A stretch of DNA of 64,000 bases from Chlamydia suis (lineage in GTDB: Bacteria > Chlamydiota > Chlamydiia > Chlamydiales > Chlamydiaceae). Below the pieces are notes generated by a model that was given only the letters and a program-made list of their open reading frames with translations, had not been told where the DNA came from and made no database searches. Of the stretch, positions 1 through 8,757 are shown one piece after another; position 1 is the stretch's first letter, and each line of letters opens with the position of its first letter. Location of the stretch: contig NZ_LT821323.1 in NCBI RefSeq assembly GCF_900169085.1, positions 868,001 to 932,000 on the forward strand, given 5' to 3'. A program made the translations under genes and the position numbers.

Positions 1-47
1 TGATTCCATACAGATTGCCCGTGGCGTAGCAAAATAAGAAGAGTCAT
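1..47 (-). CDS. gpmA: 2,3-bisphosphoglycerate-dependent phosphoglycerate mutase, N-terminal fragment
   Basis: Only the first 15 codons lie in the window; the rest runs off the left edge. The minus strand from the ATG complement at 45-47 reads MTLLILLRHGQSVWN. This contains the RHGxS motif whose histidine is phosphorylated in the dPGM/histidine-phosphatase family. GpmA interconverts 3- and 2-phosphoglycerate in glycolysis. It is divergently arranged with the pseudouridine synthase gene, leaving a 269-bp gap for two promoters. The residues shown match my memory of chlamydial GpmA, and gpmA sits here in C. trachomatis. Only the family assignment rests on such a short stretch. Confidence 0.85.
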   Translation of the reverse strand, partial: MTLLILLRHGQSVWN

Positions 48-242
48 AAAAAGTACGATTCAAAAGGTGACAAGGAAAGTTTTATCTTCCCTGTTTAAGG
101 ATTATCTTTGCAAAGATTTTTTACCTTGTCGATGGTAACGGGGGCGAGGTATTTATCGCTGTTGTAAAGAGAACTTCTTCTGGACTCTCTAGCGAAATCT
201 TGATATGATAGTGAGTCATTTTTATTTTTATCCCTATAAGAG

Positions 243-258
243 CCCCAAACACTTGGGG
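243..258. promoter_or_regulatory. Perfect 6-bp hairpin in the gpmA/pseudouridine synthase gap
   Basis: CCCCAA-ACAC-TTGGGG forms a perfect stem with a 4-nt loop, about 60 bp before the pseudouridine synthase start. There is no T-run after it, so it is not an obvious terminator. It may be a 5' leader structure or an operator. A possible -10 (TATGAT) lies upstream near 204-209, without a convincing -35. The rest of the 48-316 gap shows no gene. Confidence 0.3.
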
Positions 259-316
259 ATTCCGTATCTTAGAAAATCGCTTGAATGCAAAATATGTCGA
301 AGACAAGAGGACTAGA

Positions 317-1042
317 ATGGCAAAGGTTCGCCTCAATAAATTTTTAGCATCGGCAGGAGTCGCTTCGCGGAGAAAGTGCGATGAGATCATTTTTGCTGGC
401 GCCGTCACTGTTAATGGTAAGGTGGCCGCAGGACCTTTTGTGATCGTCGATGAAGAGCTGGATTCTGTAGAAGTGGGAGGCCAGCGCATTGGCACAGAAA
501 AGAAAGTCTATTTTATGGTGCATAAACCTCTAGGGTATCTTTGTTCTTCTGAGCGTAAATTCCCGGGATCCAAGTTAGTGATCGATCTTTTGTCCCATTG
601 TCCCTATCGTTTGTTCACCGTAGGGCGTTTAGATAAAGAAACTTCGGGATTGATTTTGGTAACTAATGACGGAGAGTTTTCGAATCGGGTGATACATCCC
701 TCTTTCGGGATCACGAAAGAGTATTTACTAAAGGTGAGCCGAGATGTTTCGGCTCGAGATCTCGAGACCTTGATGGCCGGGGTCGTGATCGATGGCCGCA
801 TTGTGCGTCCGGTTTCCGTTAAAAAAGTGCGTCGTGGAACCATTAAAATTATTGTAAATGAAGGGAAAAAACACGAAATTCGTCTTTTTGCAGAAGCCGC
901 AGGACTGCAGTTGTTAGAGCTAAAAAGGATTCGTATAGGAAGTTTGGTATTGGGCGGACTTCCTTATGGCCAATATCGAGAATTGACGGATGCAGAGCTC
1001 AACAGTTGTTTATCTGGGAAGGGTACGGCTCTCGTTGCCTAG
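317..1042 (+). CDS. RsuA/RluB-family rRNA pseudouridine synthase
   Basis: The 241-residue protein converts a specific uridine in rRNA to pseudouridine. Residues 1-60 form an S4 RNA-binding domain (RLNKFLASAGVASRRKCDE). The catalytic motif GRLDKETSGLILVTNDG follows, with the nucleophilic Asp at about 106; length fits the family. An upstream in-frame ATG at 281 exists. I chose ATG 317 because AAGAGGA precedes it at good spacing and the S4 domain starts immediately after. The target cannot be read from the sequence: RluB (23S), RluE and RsuA (16S) share this architecture. The C. trachomatis counterpart is CT723. A strong terminator follows. Confidence 0.92.
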   Translation: MAKVRLNKFLASAGVASRRKCDEIIFAGAVTVNGKVAAGPFVIVDEELDSVEVGGQRIGTEKKVYFMVHKPLGYLCSSERKFPGSKLVIDLLSHCPYRLFTVGRLDKETSGLILVTNDGEFSNRVIHPSFGITKEYLLKVSRDVSARDLETLMAGVVIDGRIVRPVSVKKVRRGTIKIIVNEGKKHEIRLFAEAAGLQLLELKRIRIGSLVLGGLPYGQYRELTDAELNSCLSGKGTALVA

Positions 1043-1072
1043 ATTCGAAAGGTTTATTGTTCTATAAATCAT

Positions 1073-1106
1073 AAAAAAGAAGGGGGAGGCCCCTTCTTTT
1101 TTTTTG
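1073..1106 (+). terminator. Rho-independent terminator
   Basis: The stem AAAAAAGAAGGGG / CCCCTTCTTTTTT has a GAGG loop and runs into a T-tract. It ends the pseudouridine synthase transcript 30 bp after the stop. Because the A-tract on the other side is equally long, it could work in both directions. Confidence 0.85.
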
Positions 1107-1168
1107 TGCGTGTGGGGTAAAGGTAAACTCTCTGGTAGGTATTGGAGATCCAGAAGCTAGGAGTGGGC

Positions 1169-1693
1169 ATGTTATTTTGGATGGTATGTAGTTTATTCTT
1201 AGGAGGATTAATCGGAGGGTATTCTCGCTTGCGGTATACGGGCAAAGCCTTGCTATTATCTTGGAAGCAGCTTCTTACTTGTGCTGTGAAAAAAAGAGGC
1301 GTGCTTCATGAAATCGTTGAGCTTTATGCGCGCTCTCTCCCAAAGATAGAAGAAGAAAAAGCCTTTTTATTACGAGGGACCGAGTACTCCTTGAAAGAAT
1401 TTCTTAAGGCTTATGATGAGGATAGTTTGACTTTTTATGAGATGGAGAGGGTGTTTACTCTTCGATTAAAACAGTCTTTAGAATTACTGTTAACAAGCCC
1501 TCACGAAGAAAAGCTTTGTAGTTTAATGGAGGAGCTGCTTGCCTATGAAAATGCCTTTGCTTTTGAGGCGCGAGCATTTGACGAGGCAACAGAAAAGTAT
1601 GTATCGCTTCATAAGCATCCGGTTATTAGCTTTGCAGGGAAACTGTTTCGTTTCCCAAAAATAACACGTCTGTCTTTAGCTGAAGTGATTTAG
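1169..1693 (+). CDS. Small membrane-anchored LemA-like protein (CT724 homologue)
   Basis: This 174-residue protein has one N-terminal hydrophobic segment (MLFWMVCSLFLGGLIGG) followed by a helical, charged domain. The stretch after the membrane segment, SRLRYTGKALLLSWKQL then a basic KKRGVLHEIVELYA, follows the LemA pattern N-L-x-AW-L-x-RR-L-x-P-LVE-Y. The C-terminal ARAFDEATEKYVSLHKHPV resembles the LemA ending (R-YN-AV-YN-FP). LemA proteins are bacterial membrane proteins of about 185 residues without a firmly known function. ATG 1169 is preceded by AGGAG at 5 nt; an upstream TTG at 1142 is in frame but less likely. It may be cotranscribed with birA, 20 bp downstream. The LemA link is inferred from pattern only. 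Confidence 0.8.
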   Translation: MLFWMVCSLFLGGLIGGYSRLRYTGKALLLSWKQLLTCAVKKRGVLHEIVELYARSLPKIEEEKAFLLRGTEYSLKEFLKAYDEDSLTFYEMERVFTLRLKQSLELLLTSPHEEKLCSLMEELLAYENAFAFEARAFDEATEKYVSLHKHPVISFAGKLFRFPKITRLSLAEVI

Positions 1694-1713
1694 GAGAATA
1701 AGATAGTTAGTAG

Positions 1714-2268
1714 ATGAAAGAAATTTATTACGAAATAGCGAGTACGGATTCCACAAATACAACGGCAAAACGGGGGATATCGTTGTGGGATCCTTATGCT
1801 CTTACTATCGTCACAACCAGGAAACAAACGGCAGGACGAGGCAAATTTAGTAGATACTGGCATTCTACGGATCGAGATCTCCTCGCTTCCTTTTGCTTCT
1901 TTTTACGAGTAGATAGCGTGGATAGTGCTTTGTTATTTCGTATAGGCACAGAGGCCGTTATTCGTCTTGGAGTTTCTTTAGGGATTCCAGGAATGGTTAT
2001 GAAATGGCCGAATGATGTGCTGGTCCAAGGAAAAAAACTTTCTGGAGTACTTTGTGAAACGGTCCCTGTAGAGAATGGGATGGGAGTTATTATCGGGATC
2101 GGAATCAATGGGAATGTAAGTGCAGAGGAATTGTTAGTGGTGGATCAACCCGCAACTTCTCTGCAAGAATTAATAGGAAGGCCTTTAGATATAGAAGAGC
2201 AGATTTATCGGCTTGCCCAAGAAATTCAAGATCTCATACGAGGCCTTCCTTTATGGGGAGCTGTGTAA
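1714..2268 (+). CDS. birA: Biotin--[acetyl-CoA-carboxylase] ligase
   Basis: This 184-residue enzyme activates biotin with ATP and attaches it to the biotin carboxyl carrier protein of acetyl-CoA carboxylase. Visible motifs are the biotinyl-AMP loop GRGKFSRYWHS at 41-51, KWPNDV at 97-102, and KLSGVLCE at 108-115 with its lysine. A GIGINGNV motif lies further on. The protein has only the catalytic domain. It lacks the N-terminal winged helix of E. coli BirA, so it should not act as the biotin-operon repressor. Its 3' end overlaps the convergent rodA by 18 bp. C. trachomatis counterpart: CT725. Confidence 0.93.
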   Translation: MKEIYYEIASTDSTNTTAKRGISLWDPYALTIVTTRKQTAGRGKFSRYWHSTDRDLLASFCFFLRVDSVDSALLFRIGTEAVIRLGVSLGIPGMVMKWPNDVLVQGKKLSGVLCETVPVENGMGVIIGIGINGNVSAEELLVVDQPATSLQELIGRPLDIEEQIYRLAQEIQDLIRGLPLWGAV

Positions 2269-3414
2269 AGAGGACGGGTATTTAGCAAAACGTCGACTGT
2301 AAATGCTTTGCAAAATACCTAAAGATGCCATTGTGGAGATCACAGAAGACCCTCCGTAAGAAATCAAAACCAAGGGAACTCCTGTGATGGGCAAGAGCCC
2401 GCTCATCATGCTAACATTAATCAATACGTGCATGACAAGATGCACTGTGACACCTCCCGCTAAAAAACGTCCAAAATCATCGACTGCAACGGCAACAGTG
2501 CGACAGCCGAAACAGACCAGGTTATAAAACAGCCACAGCACGAAAAGTAGCCCAAGCAGACCGAATTCCTCTCCTATGGCTGGAAATACGGAGTCCGTAT
2601 AGCCATAGGGAAGCCAGCCTCTGCCTGCAAATTCTCCAGATTTCCATCCTTGACCTTTTAATCCCCCCACTCCAATAGAGACTAAAGAGGCTCGTTGGTG
2701 ATGGTTCGAGGGACTTAAGCGTTCATACTGATACTCTTTTAACACTTTAAGAGCATAGGGTTTTACTTTGTCATGAGGAATAATCCCGGAGAAAATTAGT
2801 AAGGAGCCGAGTATTCCTAAAGCAGCAAAAATCGAACAGACTTTCACTAAAGGAGGATAAATATTCCCTATATAAAAAATCGCTAGGGCTATCGGACATA
2901 ATACTAGGGCTGTTCCAAGATCTGGCTCTTTGAGGATAAGCAGAAAGGGGATCCCTACAATGATACAAGCGATAAAAGCTGTCGTTTTGGAAGAGATACG
3001 AGCTTTTCGTATTTCCAGAATGTAGCTGAGCATGATTACAACTACAAGCTTTGCATATTCAGAGGGTTGGACGCTAAGGTTGATAATGGGGATACGATAC
3101 CAGCGATGCACATTTTGCACTGCAGGAACGAAAAATAGGCCGATGAGGCTAAAAAGAATTAGCGAATAAAGAACCCAAGCCCACCGTTTGAATTGATGGT
3201 AATCTACGTATAGGCAAATAAAATAGACGATCCATCCTAAAGCAAAATGACGTAATTGTATTTTGCTTTTTGCTGAGAAGAGCCCTCGTGATGTATGGAC
3301 TAACATGGAGGAAGGATCTTGAGATGAGATCACAACCACACTTATGCTCATAAGTAGAATAATCACTACAAAGATCCATACATTCACTTGACGCAAGTAT
3401 TTTGTATTTTTCAT
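2251..3414 (-). CDS. rodA: SEDS-family peptidoglycan glycosyltransferase RodA (MrdB)
   Basis: The 387-residue polytopic membrane protein belongs to the SEDS family (RodA/FtsW/SpoVE). SEDS proteins polymerise lipid II together with a class B PBP. Many hydrophobic segments are visible. Family signatures include VQPSEYAKLVVV, KEPDLGTALVL and a C-terminal GLLPITGVPLVLISYGGSS. The long WKSGEFAGRGWLPYGYTDSVFPAIGEEFG stretch between late segments is typical of RodA. In Chlamydia, which has no FtsZ, RodA and FtsW act with MreB at the division plane; the second SEDS gene, ftsW, is at 58.3 kb. It is a lone minus-strand gene between convergent birA and the metal ATPase. Confidence 0.92.
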   Translation of the reverse strand: MKNTKYLRQVNVWIFVVIILLMSISVVVISSQDPSSMLVHTSRGLFSAKSKIQLRHFALGWIVYFICLYVDYHQFKRWAWVLYSLILFSLIGLFFVPAVQNVHRWYRIPIINLSVQPSEYAKLVVVIMLSYILEIRKARISSKTTAFIACIIVGIPFLLILKEPDLGTALVLCPIALAIFYIGNIYPPLVKVCSIFAALGILGSLLIFSGIIPHDKVKPYALKVLKEYQYERLSPSNHHQRASLVSIGVGGLKGQGWKSGEFAGRGWLPYGYTDSVFPAIGEEFGLLGLLFVLWLFYNLVCFGCRTVAVAVDDFGRFLAGGVTVHLVMHVLINVSMMSGLLPITGVPLVLISYGGSSVISTMASLGILQSIYSRRFAKYPSSLHSSP

Positions 3415-3503
3415 AAAAGGGATGTTATATGTTCTCGCCTTCTTTGGAGAGGGAGGCGTGCTGTTCTATCCACCAATTTTCTCAGACATAAATACTGTTA
3501 AAA

Positions 3504-5483
3504 TCATGTATTTCTTAAAAGGCGAAGAGCATTAAGCCCTACAACGACGGTGCTCCCTTCGTGCAAAATTACGGCAAGCCATAAAGGGATAACTCCCATA
3601 GATGCTGGGCCGGAGATAAATAAAATAATCGCTAAAGCCAAAGCTAGGTTTTGCGAAACAATGCGCCGAGTTTTTTTGGCTTTTTTTATGAGCCAGGGGA
3701 GAGAGGACAGCCCTTGGTTTAACAAGACTACATCTGCTGCCTCTATAGCTGTAGCGCTACCAGCCTCCCCCATAGCGATTCCCACAGTAGCTTGAGCTAA
3801 AGCAGGGGCGTCATTGATACCATCTCCTACCATCATGATCTGCCGTGTACTTGCTAGCTCTTGGATTTTAGCTAGTTTATCGTCAGGAGTTAGATCGTAA
3901 AATACTTCATCAATACCAAGCATCCGAGCAGTATTTTCTGCACTGATACGATGATCTCCTGTAAGCATACACACCGGATATCTATTTTTTTTCAAATAGG
4001 AGACAATATCTGCAGCGTCATGGCGAAGGGTATCTCGAAAATAAAAAAGAGAAACACGTTCCCCTAGACAAGCAATGGAACAGGTTTCACCTCGATCTTG
4101 AGCTTGTTTAACTCGCTCGTGAAGCTGTTCGTGATATTTTTCGGGGACGTAGCGTAAAGCGGTGGAAACTCGTCCTACAAACGCCAGTTCCCCGTTAAAT
4201 TCTCCTTGCACGCCTTCTCCAGGGATGGTGGTGCATTGTGTTGCTGGGAGAGAATGCACTTGTTTCTCTGAAAGATAATGAACTAAGGCCTGGGCAATGG
4301 GGTGGGATGAAGACTGTTCCATTGCTAATATATAGGAATAAAAAAGCGGGGTTTCTGGGCCGAAATCTTCACATCCCGAGCAAATTAAATCTCCTGTAGT
4401 GAGAGTCCCCGTCTTATCCATAACTATGGAGTTACAGGAGACTAAGCGGTCCAAGACTACGCCTCCTTTCAGTAAAACTCCGTGTTTGGCGCAGGCATTA
4501 ATAGCGCTGAGATAAGCAATAGGGATGGCGATGATAAGCGCGCAGGGGGATGCTGCGATTAAAAAAGCTAGGGCCCGATAAAAAGCGCTATCAGGTCCAA
4601 GGAATGGTAGAGTTGTAAATAATGCCCCTCCTACTGCTATAGCCGCGGAAATAGCAAAGATCGTTAAAGCATAAGTGGACGAGTAACGATCTAAACGCTG
4701 CTGTAGCTTGGGTTTAGTGCTTTGAGCTTGGACAACAAGGTTAATGATATGAGCTATAGTGGATTCTGCCCCGATTCGCAAGACTTTAAGATCAAAGCTT
4801 CCTTCTAAGTTATGAGCCCCGGCAGGAACCGCATCCCCTATTCCACAGGATTTAGGGATTTTTTCTCCTGTTAAGTGCATCAGATTGATAGAAGAGGCTC
4901 CTTGGATAATTTCTCCATCTAAAGGAACCACCTCTCCGCTCTTAACTCGGATAATCTCTCCAACTTTGACATTTTGCACTAAAACTTTCTGCAATGAACC
5001 ATCTGGCTGGACAACCCAGGCCACGGTAGGAGCCAAATGTTTTAAAGAGGCGAGAGTGCTCTTGGCTTTCCCAGAGACCATAGCTCCCAGGGATTCTGAA
5101 ATAGCAAAAAGTACTAAAAGTAAAGCTCCTTCTAACGCGCCTCCAATGAAAATAGAGCCGAAAGCAGCTGACGTCATGAGAATATCGATATTCACTGTTT
5201 TATTAAGAATATCCTCAAAAGATTTGACGAGAGCAGGCGTGCCCGCGAGGAAAAAAGTAAGAATCAATAGTAAAGAAGAAAGAGGCTGATACCCGATCCA
5301 ATAAGAAAAGAGAGCTCCTAGATAAAGGGCAAGGGATAGATAGGCAGATTTAAGTGTTAAATTTTGACTTAAAAGACGGTTTTTTCGAGAGAGCAAAGGG
5401 CTCGTTTCTTCCGTCATTCCAGATTCAAAAAAATCGTTTAAGAGTTCTCGAGAAAATGGGGAGGAAAAAAGATTCGAAGGCAT
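3504..5483 (-). CDS. P1B-type heavy-metal translocating ATPase, P1B-4-like
   Basis: The 659-residue P-type ATPase shows LTGEKIPKS (actuator), SPCALI near residue 311, DKTGTLTTGD near 355 (phosphorylated Asp), SSHP near 394 and VGDGINDAPALA near 567. The metal-site motifs are SPC, not the CPC of Zn2+ or Cu+ pumps, and HEGST near residue 641. That pair is the signature of the P1B-4 group (CoaT, CtpD, PfeT), which exports Co2+ or Fe2+. There is no N-terminal heavy-metal domain, also typical of P1B-4. The homologue CT727 is often labelled ZntA; the motifs argue against zinc. It lies 23 bp downstream of, and is probably cotranscribed with, the VIT/CCC1-like gene. Confidence 0.9.
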   Translation of the reverse strand: MPSNLFSSPFSRELLNDFFESGMTEETSPLLSRKNRLLSQNLTLKSAYLSLALYLGALFSYWIGYQPLSSLLLILTFFLAGTPALVKSFEDILNKTVNIDILMTSAAFGSIFIGGALEGALLLVLFAISESLGAMVSGKAKSTLASLKHLAPTVAWVVQPDGSLQKVLVQNVKVGEIIRVKSGEVVPLDGEIIQGASSINLMHLTGEKIPKSCGIGDAVPAGAHNLEGSFDLKVLRIGAESTIAHIINLVVQAQSTKPKLQQRLDRYSSTYALTIFAISAAIAVGGALFTTLPFLGPDSAFYRALAFLIAASPCALIIAIPIAYLSAINACAKHGVLLKGGVVLDRLVSCNSIVMDKTGTLTTGDLICSGCEDFGPETPLFYSYILAMEQSSSHPIAQALVHYLSEKQVHSLPATQCTTIPGEGVQGEFNGELAFVGRVSTALRYVPEKYHEQLHERVKQAQDRGETCSIACLGERVSLFYFRDTLRHDAADIVSYLKKNRYPVCMLTGDHRISAENTARMLGIDEVFYDLTPDDKLAKIQELASTRQIMMVGDGINDAPALAQATVGIAMGEAGSATAIEAADVVLLNQGLSSLPWLIKKAKKTRRIVSQNLALALAIILFISGPASMGVIPLWLAVILHEGSTVVVGLNALRLLRNT

Positions 5484-5506
5484 AGGCTACCTGCTAGGAG
5501 TATAGA

Positions 5507-6253
5507 CTAGAATAATCGTATCACAGAGCAGCAAAAGCTGATCGTGGTAATAAAGATTCCTACTCCCCAAACGATTGCGGGGGTAACAGCATTGTTTATA
5601 AGACGGGTTTTCAGAGCAAATAGAGCGCTAATAACAAAAGCCGCTAGAAGGACAGATACTGTGTAGCTCACGGTCAGTGCAATTGGGAAAAATAAGAGTA
5701 GACCAAGAATTCCTCCACAAGCTTTCATGCCGCCTTGTTTAAGAGGATGAGGATAGTTTTCCAATTGAATATGTAATTCTTCTCTGAGCATCGTATCTAA
5801 AAGAAGAGAAGAATCTGAACACACAAAGTCCGTCATTTGTGAAAGTAGCGGCTCTTGGAATCCTTGATTGGCATACAGCGCACGTAATTCCAGTCGCTCT
5901 TGTTCTGGGTGCGCTTCGATCTCTTTTTTTTCTTGTAACATGTTCCTATGGGTAAGTTCCATATAGGCCCAAGCGGATTGCGCGCACTTACAGCTGGTGT
6001 AAAAAATCCAGCTGACTCCCGTTGCAAGAAGAAGTTTTCCATAAGATGCCAAGGGGAGGGTGGGGGTAAGAAAAAATACAGTGCGAATAAAAAATATAAA
6101 GACACCGCAGTCTATGGCATCACTAGCTAAGTGATACCACCCCCCTTTTTTTGTCTGATGGGGTTCTCCCTTGCAGACTTTGTGCATATCCTGCACTTCT
6201 TTGAGGTGTTCTTCTGGGGATAAATCCCCAAAATGCTCGTATTCGGATGGCAT
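5507..6253 (-). CDS. VIT1/CCC1-like membrane protein (CT728 homologue)
   Basis: The 248-residue protein has about five hydrophobic stretches: two before residue 90 and three after residue 178. Between them is an acidic helical part: QEKKEIEAHPEQERLELRAL, then YANQGFQEPLLSQMTDFV and a LREEL segment. This order, transmembrane pair, acidic metal-binding hairpin ending in REEL, NP/HP-L, then three transmembrane segments, matches the VIT1/CCC1 family of Fe2+/Mn2+ transporters. The first part is less conserved and its metal residues are not obvious. It is upstream of the P1B-4 ATPase in the same operon, which supports a role in metal detoxification. Function is inferred; homologues are usually called hypothetical. 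Confidence 0.82.
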   Translation of the reverse strand: MPSEYEHFGDLSPEEHLKEVQDMHKVCKGEPHQTKKGGWYHLASDAIDCGVFIFFIRTVFFLTPTLPLASYGKLLLATGVSWIFYTSCKCAQSAWAYMELTHRNMLQEKKEIEAHPEQERLELRALYANQGFQEPLLSQMTDFVCSDSSLLLDTMLREELHIQLENYPHPLKQGGMKACGGILGLLLFFPIALTVSYTVSVLLAAFVISALFALKTRLINNAVTPAIVWGVGIFITTISFCCSVIRLF

Positions 6254-6286
6254 AATACTCCTCTCCCTTTCGATCCCACTATAGAG

Positions 6287-7573
6287 TTATCTATCCGTTT
6301 TGGGTAGGAGAATTTCTTGGTTGTCCATATAGGGGCGGAGTACATCAGGGATCAGGACAGAACCGTCTTCCTGTTGATAATTTTCTAAAATGGCAACTAA
6401 CAATCTAGGAGTAGCTAATCCTGAGCCGTTTAGAGTGTTGACAAAATGCAGCTTCCCTTGAGCATCTCGATAACGAGTCTCAGAGCGCCGAGCTTGAAAA
6501 TCTCCACATTTGGAAATAGAAGAGACTTCATAAAAAGCATTTTGTCCTGGTAGCCAAACTTCTGCATCAATGGTTTTTTTAGCAGTAAAAGACATATCTC
6601 CCGTGGAAAGTAGAGAAAGCTGATAAGGAAGCTGAAGCTCGGAAAGGATTTCTTCAACAACGCCAATCATTTTTTGATAAGCCATCTCTTCTTGTTCCGG
6701 AGTAGTAAAAGCAAACATTTCTATTTTATGAAACTGATGAACTCTTACTAAGCCGCGTTCATGAGATCCTCCTGCTCCTGCTTCCCTTCGAAAACAGGGC
6801 GTGAATGCTGCATAATAGAGGGGGAGGTCTTGTTCGTTTAGGATTTCTTGAGAATGGAATCCATTAAGCACAACTTCTGCTGTAGGAATGAGGAAAAGAG
6901 ATTGTTCCCCATCTTCGACACGGTAGTATTGTCCATCAAATTTTGGAATTTGACCGGAGCCAAAAAGAATATCGCGTTTAACAAGCAGGGGAGGAAGCCA
7001 CAATTGGAACCCGTGAGACTGCTGCTTATTTAGAAGGTAGGTAAGTAGTGCCCATTCTAGAAGAACCCCAGTATTTTTGTAAGCAGGCCAGCCCGACCCC
7101 GTTGTTTTGGCAGGAAGTTTAAAGTCTAAAATATGCAAAGCTTCGTTCAATTGCATATGGTGTTTGGGAGGAAAGGTAAAAGAGGGGAGTTCCCCATGGC
7201 TTTTGATGACTTGATTCCCAGACTTATCAGGAGAGACGGGGACGTCCTCATCGGGATAATTAGGCAGTCTTGCCATGAGATCCTGCAGAAGAGCTTCTTG
7301 TTCTTGTAAACTGTTTTCCAGTGCAATGAGTTGGTCTGCAATGGCACTAACTTCTTGAATTAGAGGGGTGGCATCCTCGTTAGCAACCTTAGCTTTATGA
7401 ATTTGCCCAGAGAGAGTCTTGCGTCTTGCCAGCAGAGCATCTGAATCAGACTTTAGCTGTCGCACTTTTTTATCCAAGTCTAGGAGTCGTTCTAACGAAA
7501 TAAGAGGATCTTTTTTTTGAAGACGAGCTTCACACTCTTTTGGTTCCTTGCGTATTAATCGTATATCCAACAT
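6287..7573 (-). CDS. serS: Seryl-tRNA synthetase
   Basis: The 428-residue class II synthetase charges tRNA-Ser (and tRNA-Sec where present). Residues 1-110 form the N-terminal antiparallel coiled coil that holds the tRNA long arm (LLDLDKKVRQLKSDSDALLA and following). Class II motif 2 is FRREAGAGGSHERGLVRVHQ and motif 3 is GSGLATPRLLVAILENYQ. Length is normal. The ATG is 42 bp from the divergently oriented ribD start, so the two promoters must overlap or lie inside the coding ends. It is followed 33 bp later by the VIT-like gene and may head that transcript. Confidence 0.97.
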   Translation of the reverse strand: MLDIRLIRKEPKECEARLQKKDPLISLERLLDLDKKVRQLKSDSDALLARRKTLSGQIHKAKVANEDATPLIQEVSAIADQLIALENSLQEQEALLQDLMARLPNYPDEDVPVSPDKSGNQVIKSHGELPSFTFPPKHHMQLNEALHILDFKLPAKTTGSGWPAYKNTGVLLEWALLTYLLNKQQSHGFQLWLPPLLVKRDILFGSGQIPKFDGQYYRVEDGEQSLFLIPTAEVVLNGFHSQEILNEQDLPLYYAAFTPCFRREAGAGGSHERGLVRVHQFHKIEMFAFTTPEQEEMAYQKMIGVVEEILSELQLPYQLSLLSTGDMSFTAKKTIDAEVWLPGQNAFYEVSSISKCGDFQARRSETRYRDAQGKLHFVNTLNGSGLATPRLLVAILENYQQEDGSVLIPDVLRPYMDNQEILLPKTDR

Positions 7574-7614
7574 CCTTGCATCTCTTTCGCTATCTGATTT
7601 TTCAGGTTGAGTAT

Positions 7615-8721
7615 ATGGAAGTTTTGTCTGAGCAACAACTGTTTTTTATGCGTAAGGCCGTTGCATTGGGAGAAAGAGGAAGGCTTTTGGCTCCTCCTAA
7701 TCCCTGGGTCGGATGTGTGATCGTAAAAAATGGATGTGTGATAGGAGAGGGATGGCATAAGGGGATCGGGTTCCCCCATGCGGAGGTATGTGCTATCCAA
7801 GATTCCCCCTGTTCCTTGGAAGGAGCGGAAGTGTATGTTACTTTAGAGCCTTGTTGTCATTTTGGCAGGACTCCTCCTTGCGTAGATCTTTTGATCAAAA
7901 GCAAGGTAGCGGCAGTGTACGTTGCCTTATTGGATCCAGATCCTCGTGTGTGCAAAAAAGGAATTGCTCGTTTGAGAGAGGCTGGGATTCCTGTTTACGT
8001 GGGGATAGGGAGCAAAGAAGCAAAAGCTTCTTTGCAACCCTATTTGCATCAACGAGAAACAGGGCTGCCATGGGTTGTTATGAAAACGGCGGCTTCTCTT
8101 GATGGGCAGACTGCAGATCGGGAAGGAAGATCGCAGTGGATTTCGGGGGAGCTTGCTCGAGCAGATGTGGGGAAGCTTCGCGCCGAGTCTCAGGCTGTGA
8201 TTGTTGGATCGCGTACAGTTTGCTTAGATAATCCACGATTATCTGCTCGGCAGGCTCATGGAAATTTGTACGAGCGTCAACCGCTACGGGTCGTCATAGA
8301 TAGTTTAGGGAAAGTTCCTTTGGATGCTCGAGTGTGGAATTCGGATTCAGGGAAATCTTTACTCGCGACAACAGAACAATGTTCGTTGGAATACAAGCAA
8401 AGATTAGAAGATTTAGGAGTGGAGGTATGGCAATCCTCTTCTCAACAGGTGGATCTAAGAGAGCTTTTACAAACCCTTGCGGCTAAGGGATGTCTGCAAG
8501 TGTTGATTGAGGGAGGGGCTCAGTTACACTCCGCTTTTTGGAAAGAAGATCTTGTAAATGCTGGCGTAATTTATTTGGGCCCTAAATTTTTGGGGGATCA
8601 AGGGAGCCCTATGCTACAAGATCTTCAGGTGGGTTTAGCTAATGCAAAATCTGTGAAAATTACAGAAATTTCTTTAGTTGGCGATTCTGTAAAGGTGTGT
8701 TTTGAAAGAGAATGTAGATAG
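7615..8721 (+). CDS. ribD: Bifunctional riboflavin deaminase/reductase RibD
   Basis: The 368-residue enzyme deaminates the pyrimidine product of GTP cyclohydrolase II and then reduces its ribosyl chain. The N-terminal deaminase domain carries the zinc motif HAE at 55-57 and PCCHFGRTPPC with Cys80 and Cys89. The C-terminal reductase domain begins near residue 150 (VVMKTAASLDGQTADREGRS) and includes VLIEGGAQLHSAF. I chose ATG 7615 because the deaminase domain begins within a few residues; a 25-codon in-frame extension upstream overlaps serS and looks non-coding. It is the first of three riboflavin genes in a row. Confidence 0.95.
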   Translation: MEVLSEQQLFFMRKAVALGERGRLLAPPNPWVGCVIVKNGCVIGEGWHKGIGFPHAEVCAIQDSPCSLEGAEVYVTLEPCCHFGRTPPCVDLLIKSKVAAVYVALLDPDPRVCKKGIARLREAGIPVYVGIGSKEAKASLQPYLHQRETGLPWVVMKTAASLDGQTADREGRSQWISGELARADVGKLRAESQAVIVGSRTVCLDNPRLSARQAHGNLYERQPLRVVIDSLGKVPLDARVWNSDSGKSLLATTEQCSLEYKQRLEDLGVEVWQSSSQQVDLRELLQTLAAKGCLQVLIEGGAQLHSAFWKEDLVNAGVIYLGPKFLGDQGSPMLQDLQVGLANAKSVKITEISLVGDSVKVCFERECR

Positions 8722-8757
8722 GAAGGCCTTTGGGTCGCAGAAAGTATGTGTTTATGT

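Noticed and set aside
121-495. Minus-strand frame across the gpmA-pseudouridine synthase gap
   Set aside because: It overlaps the start of a well-supported gene on the other strand and has Ser/Thr-rich noise content.
3504-5483. Zinc exporter ZntA as the name for the P-type ATPase
   Set aside because: It has SPC rather than CPC and a HEGST motif, which belong to the P1B-4 group. The zinc label is not supported by these motifs.
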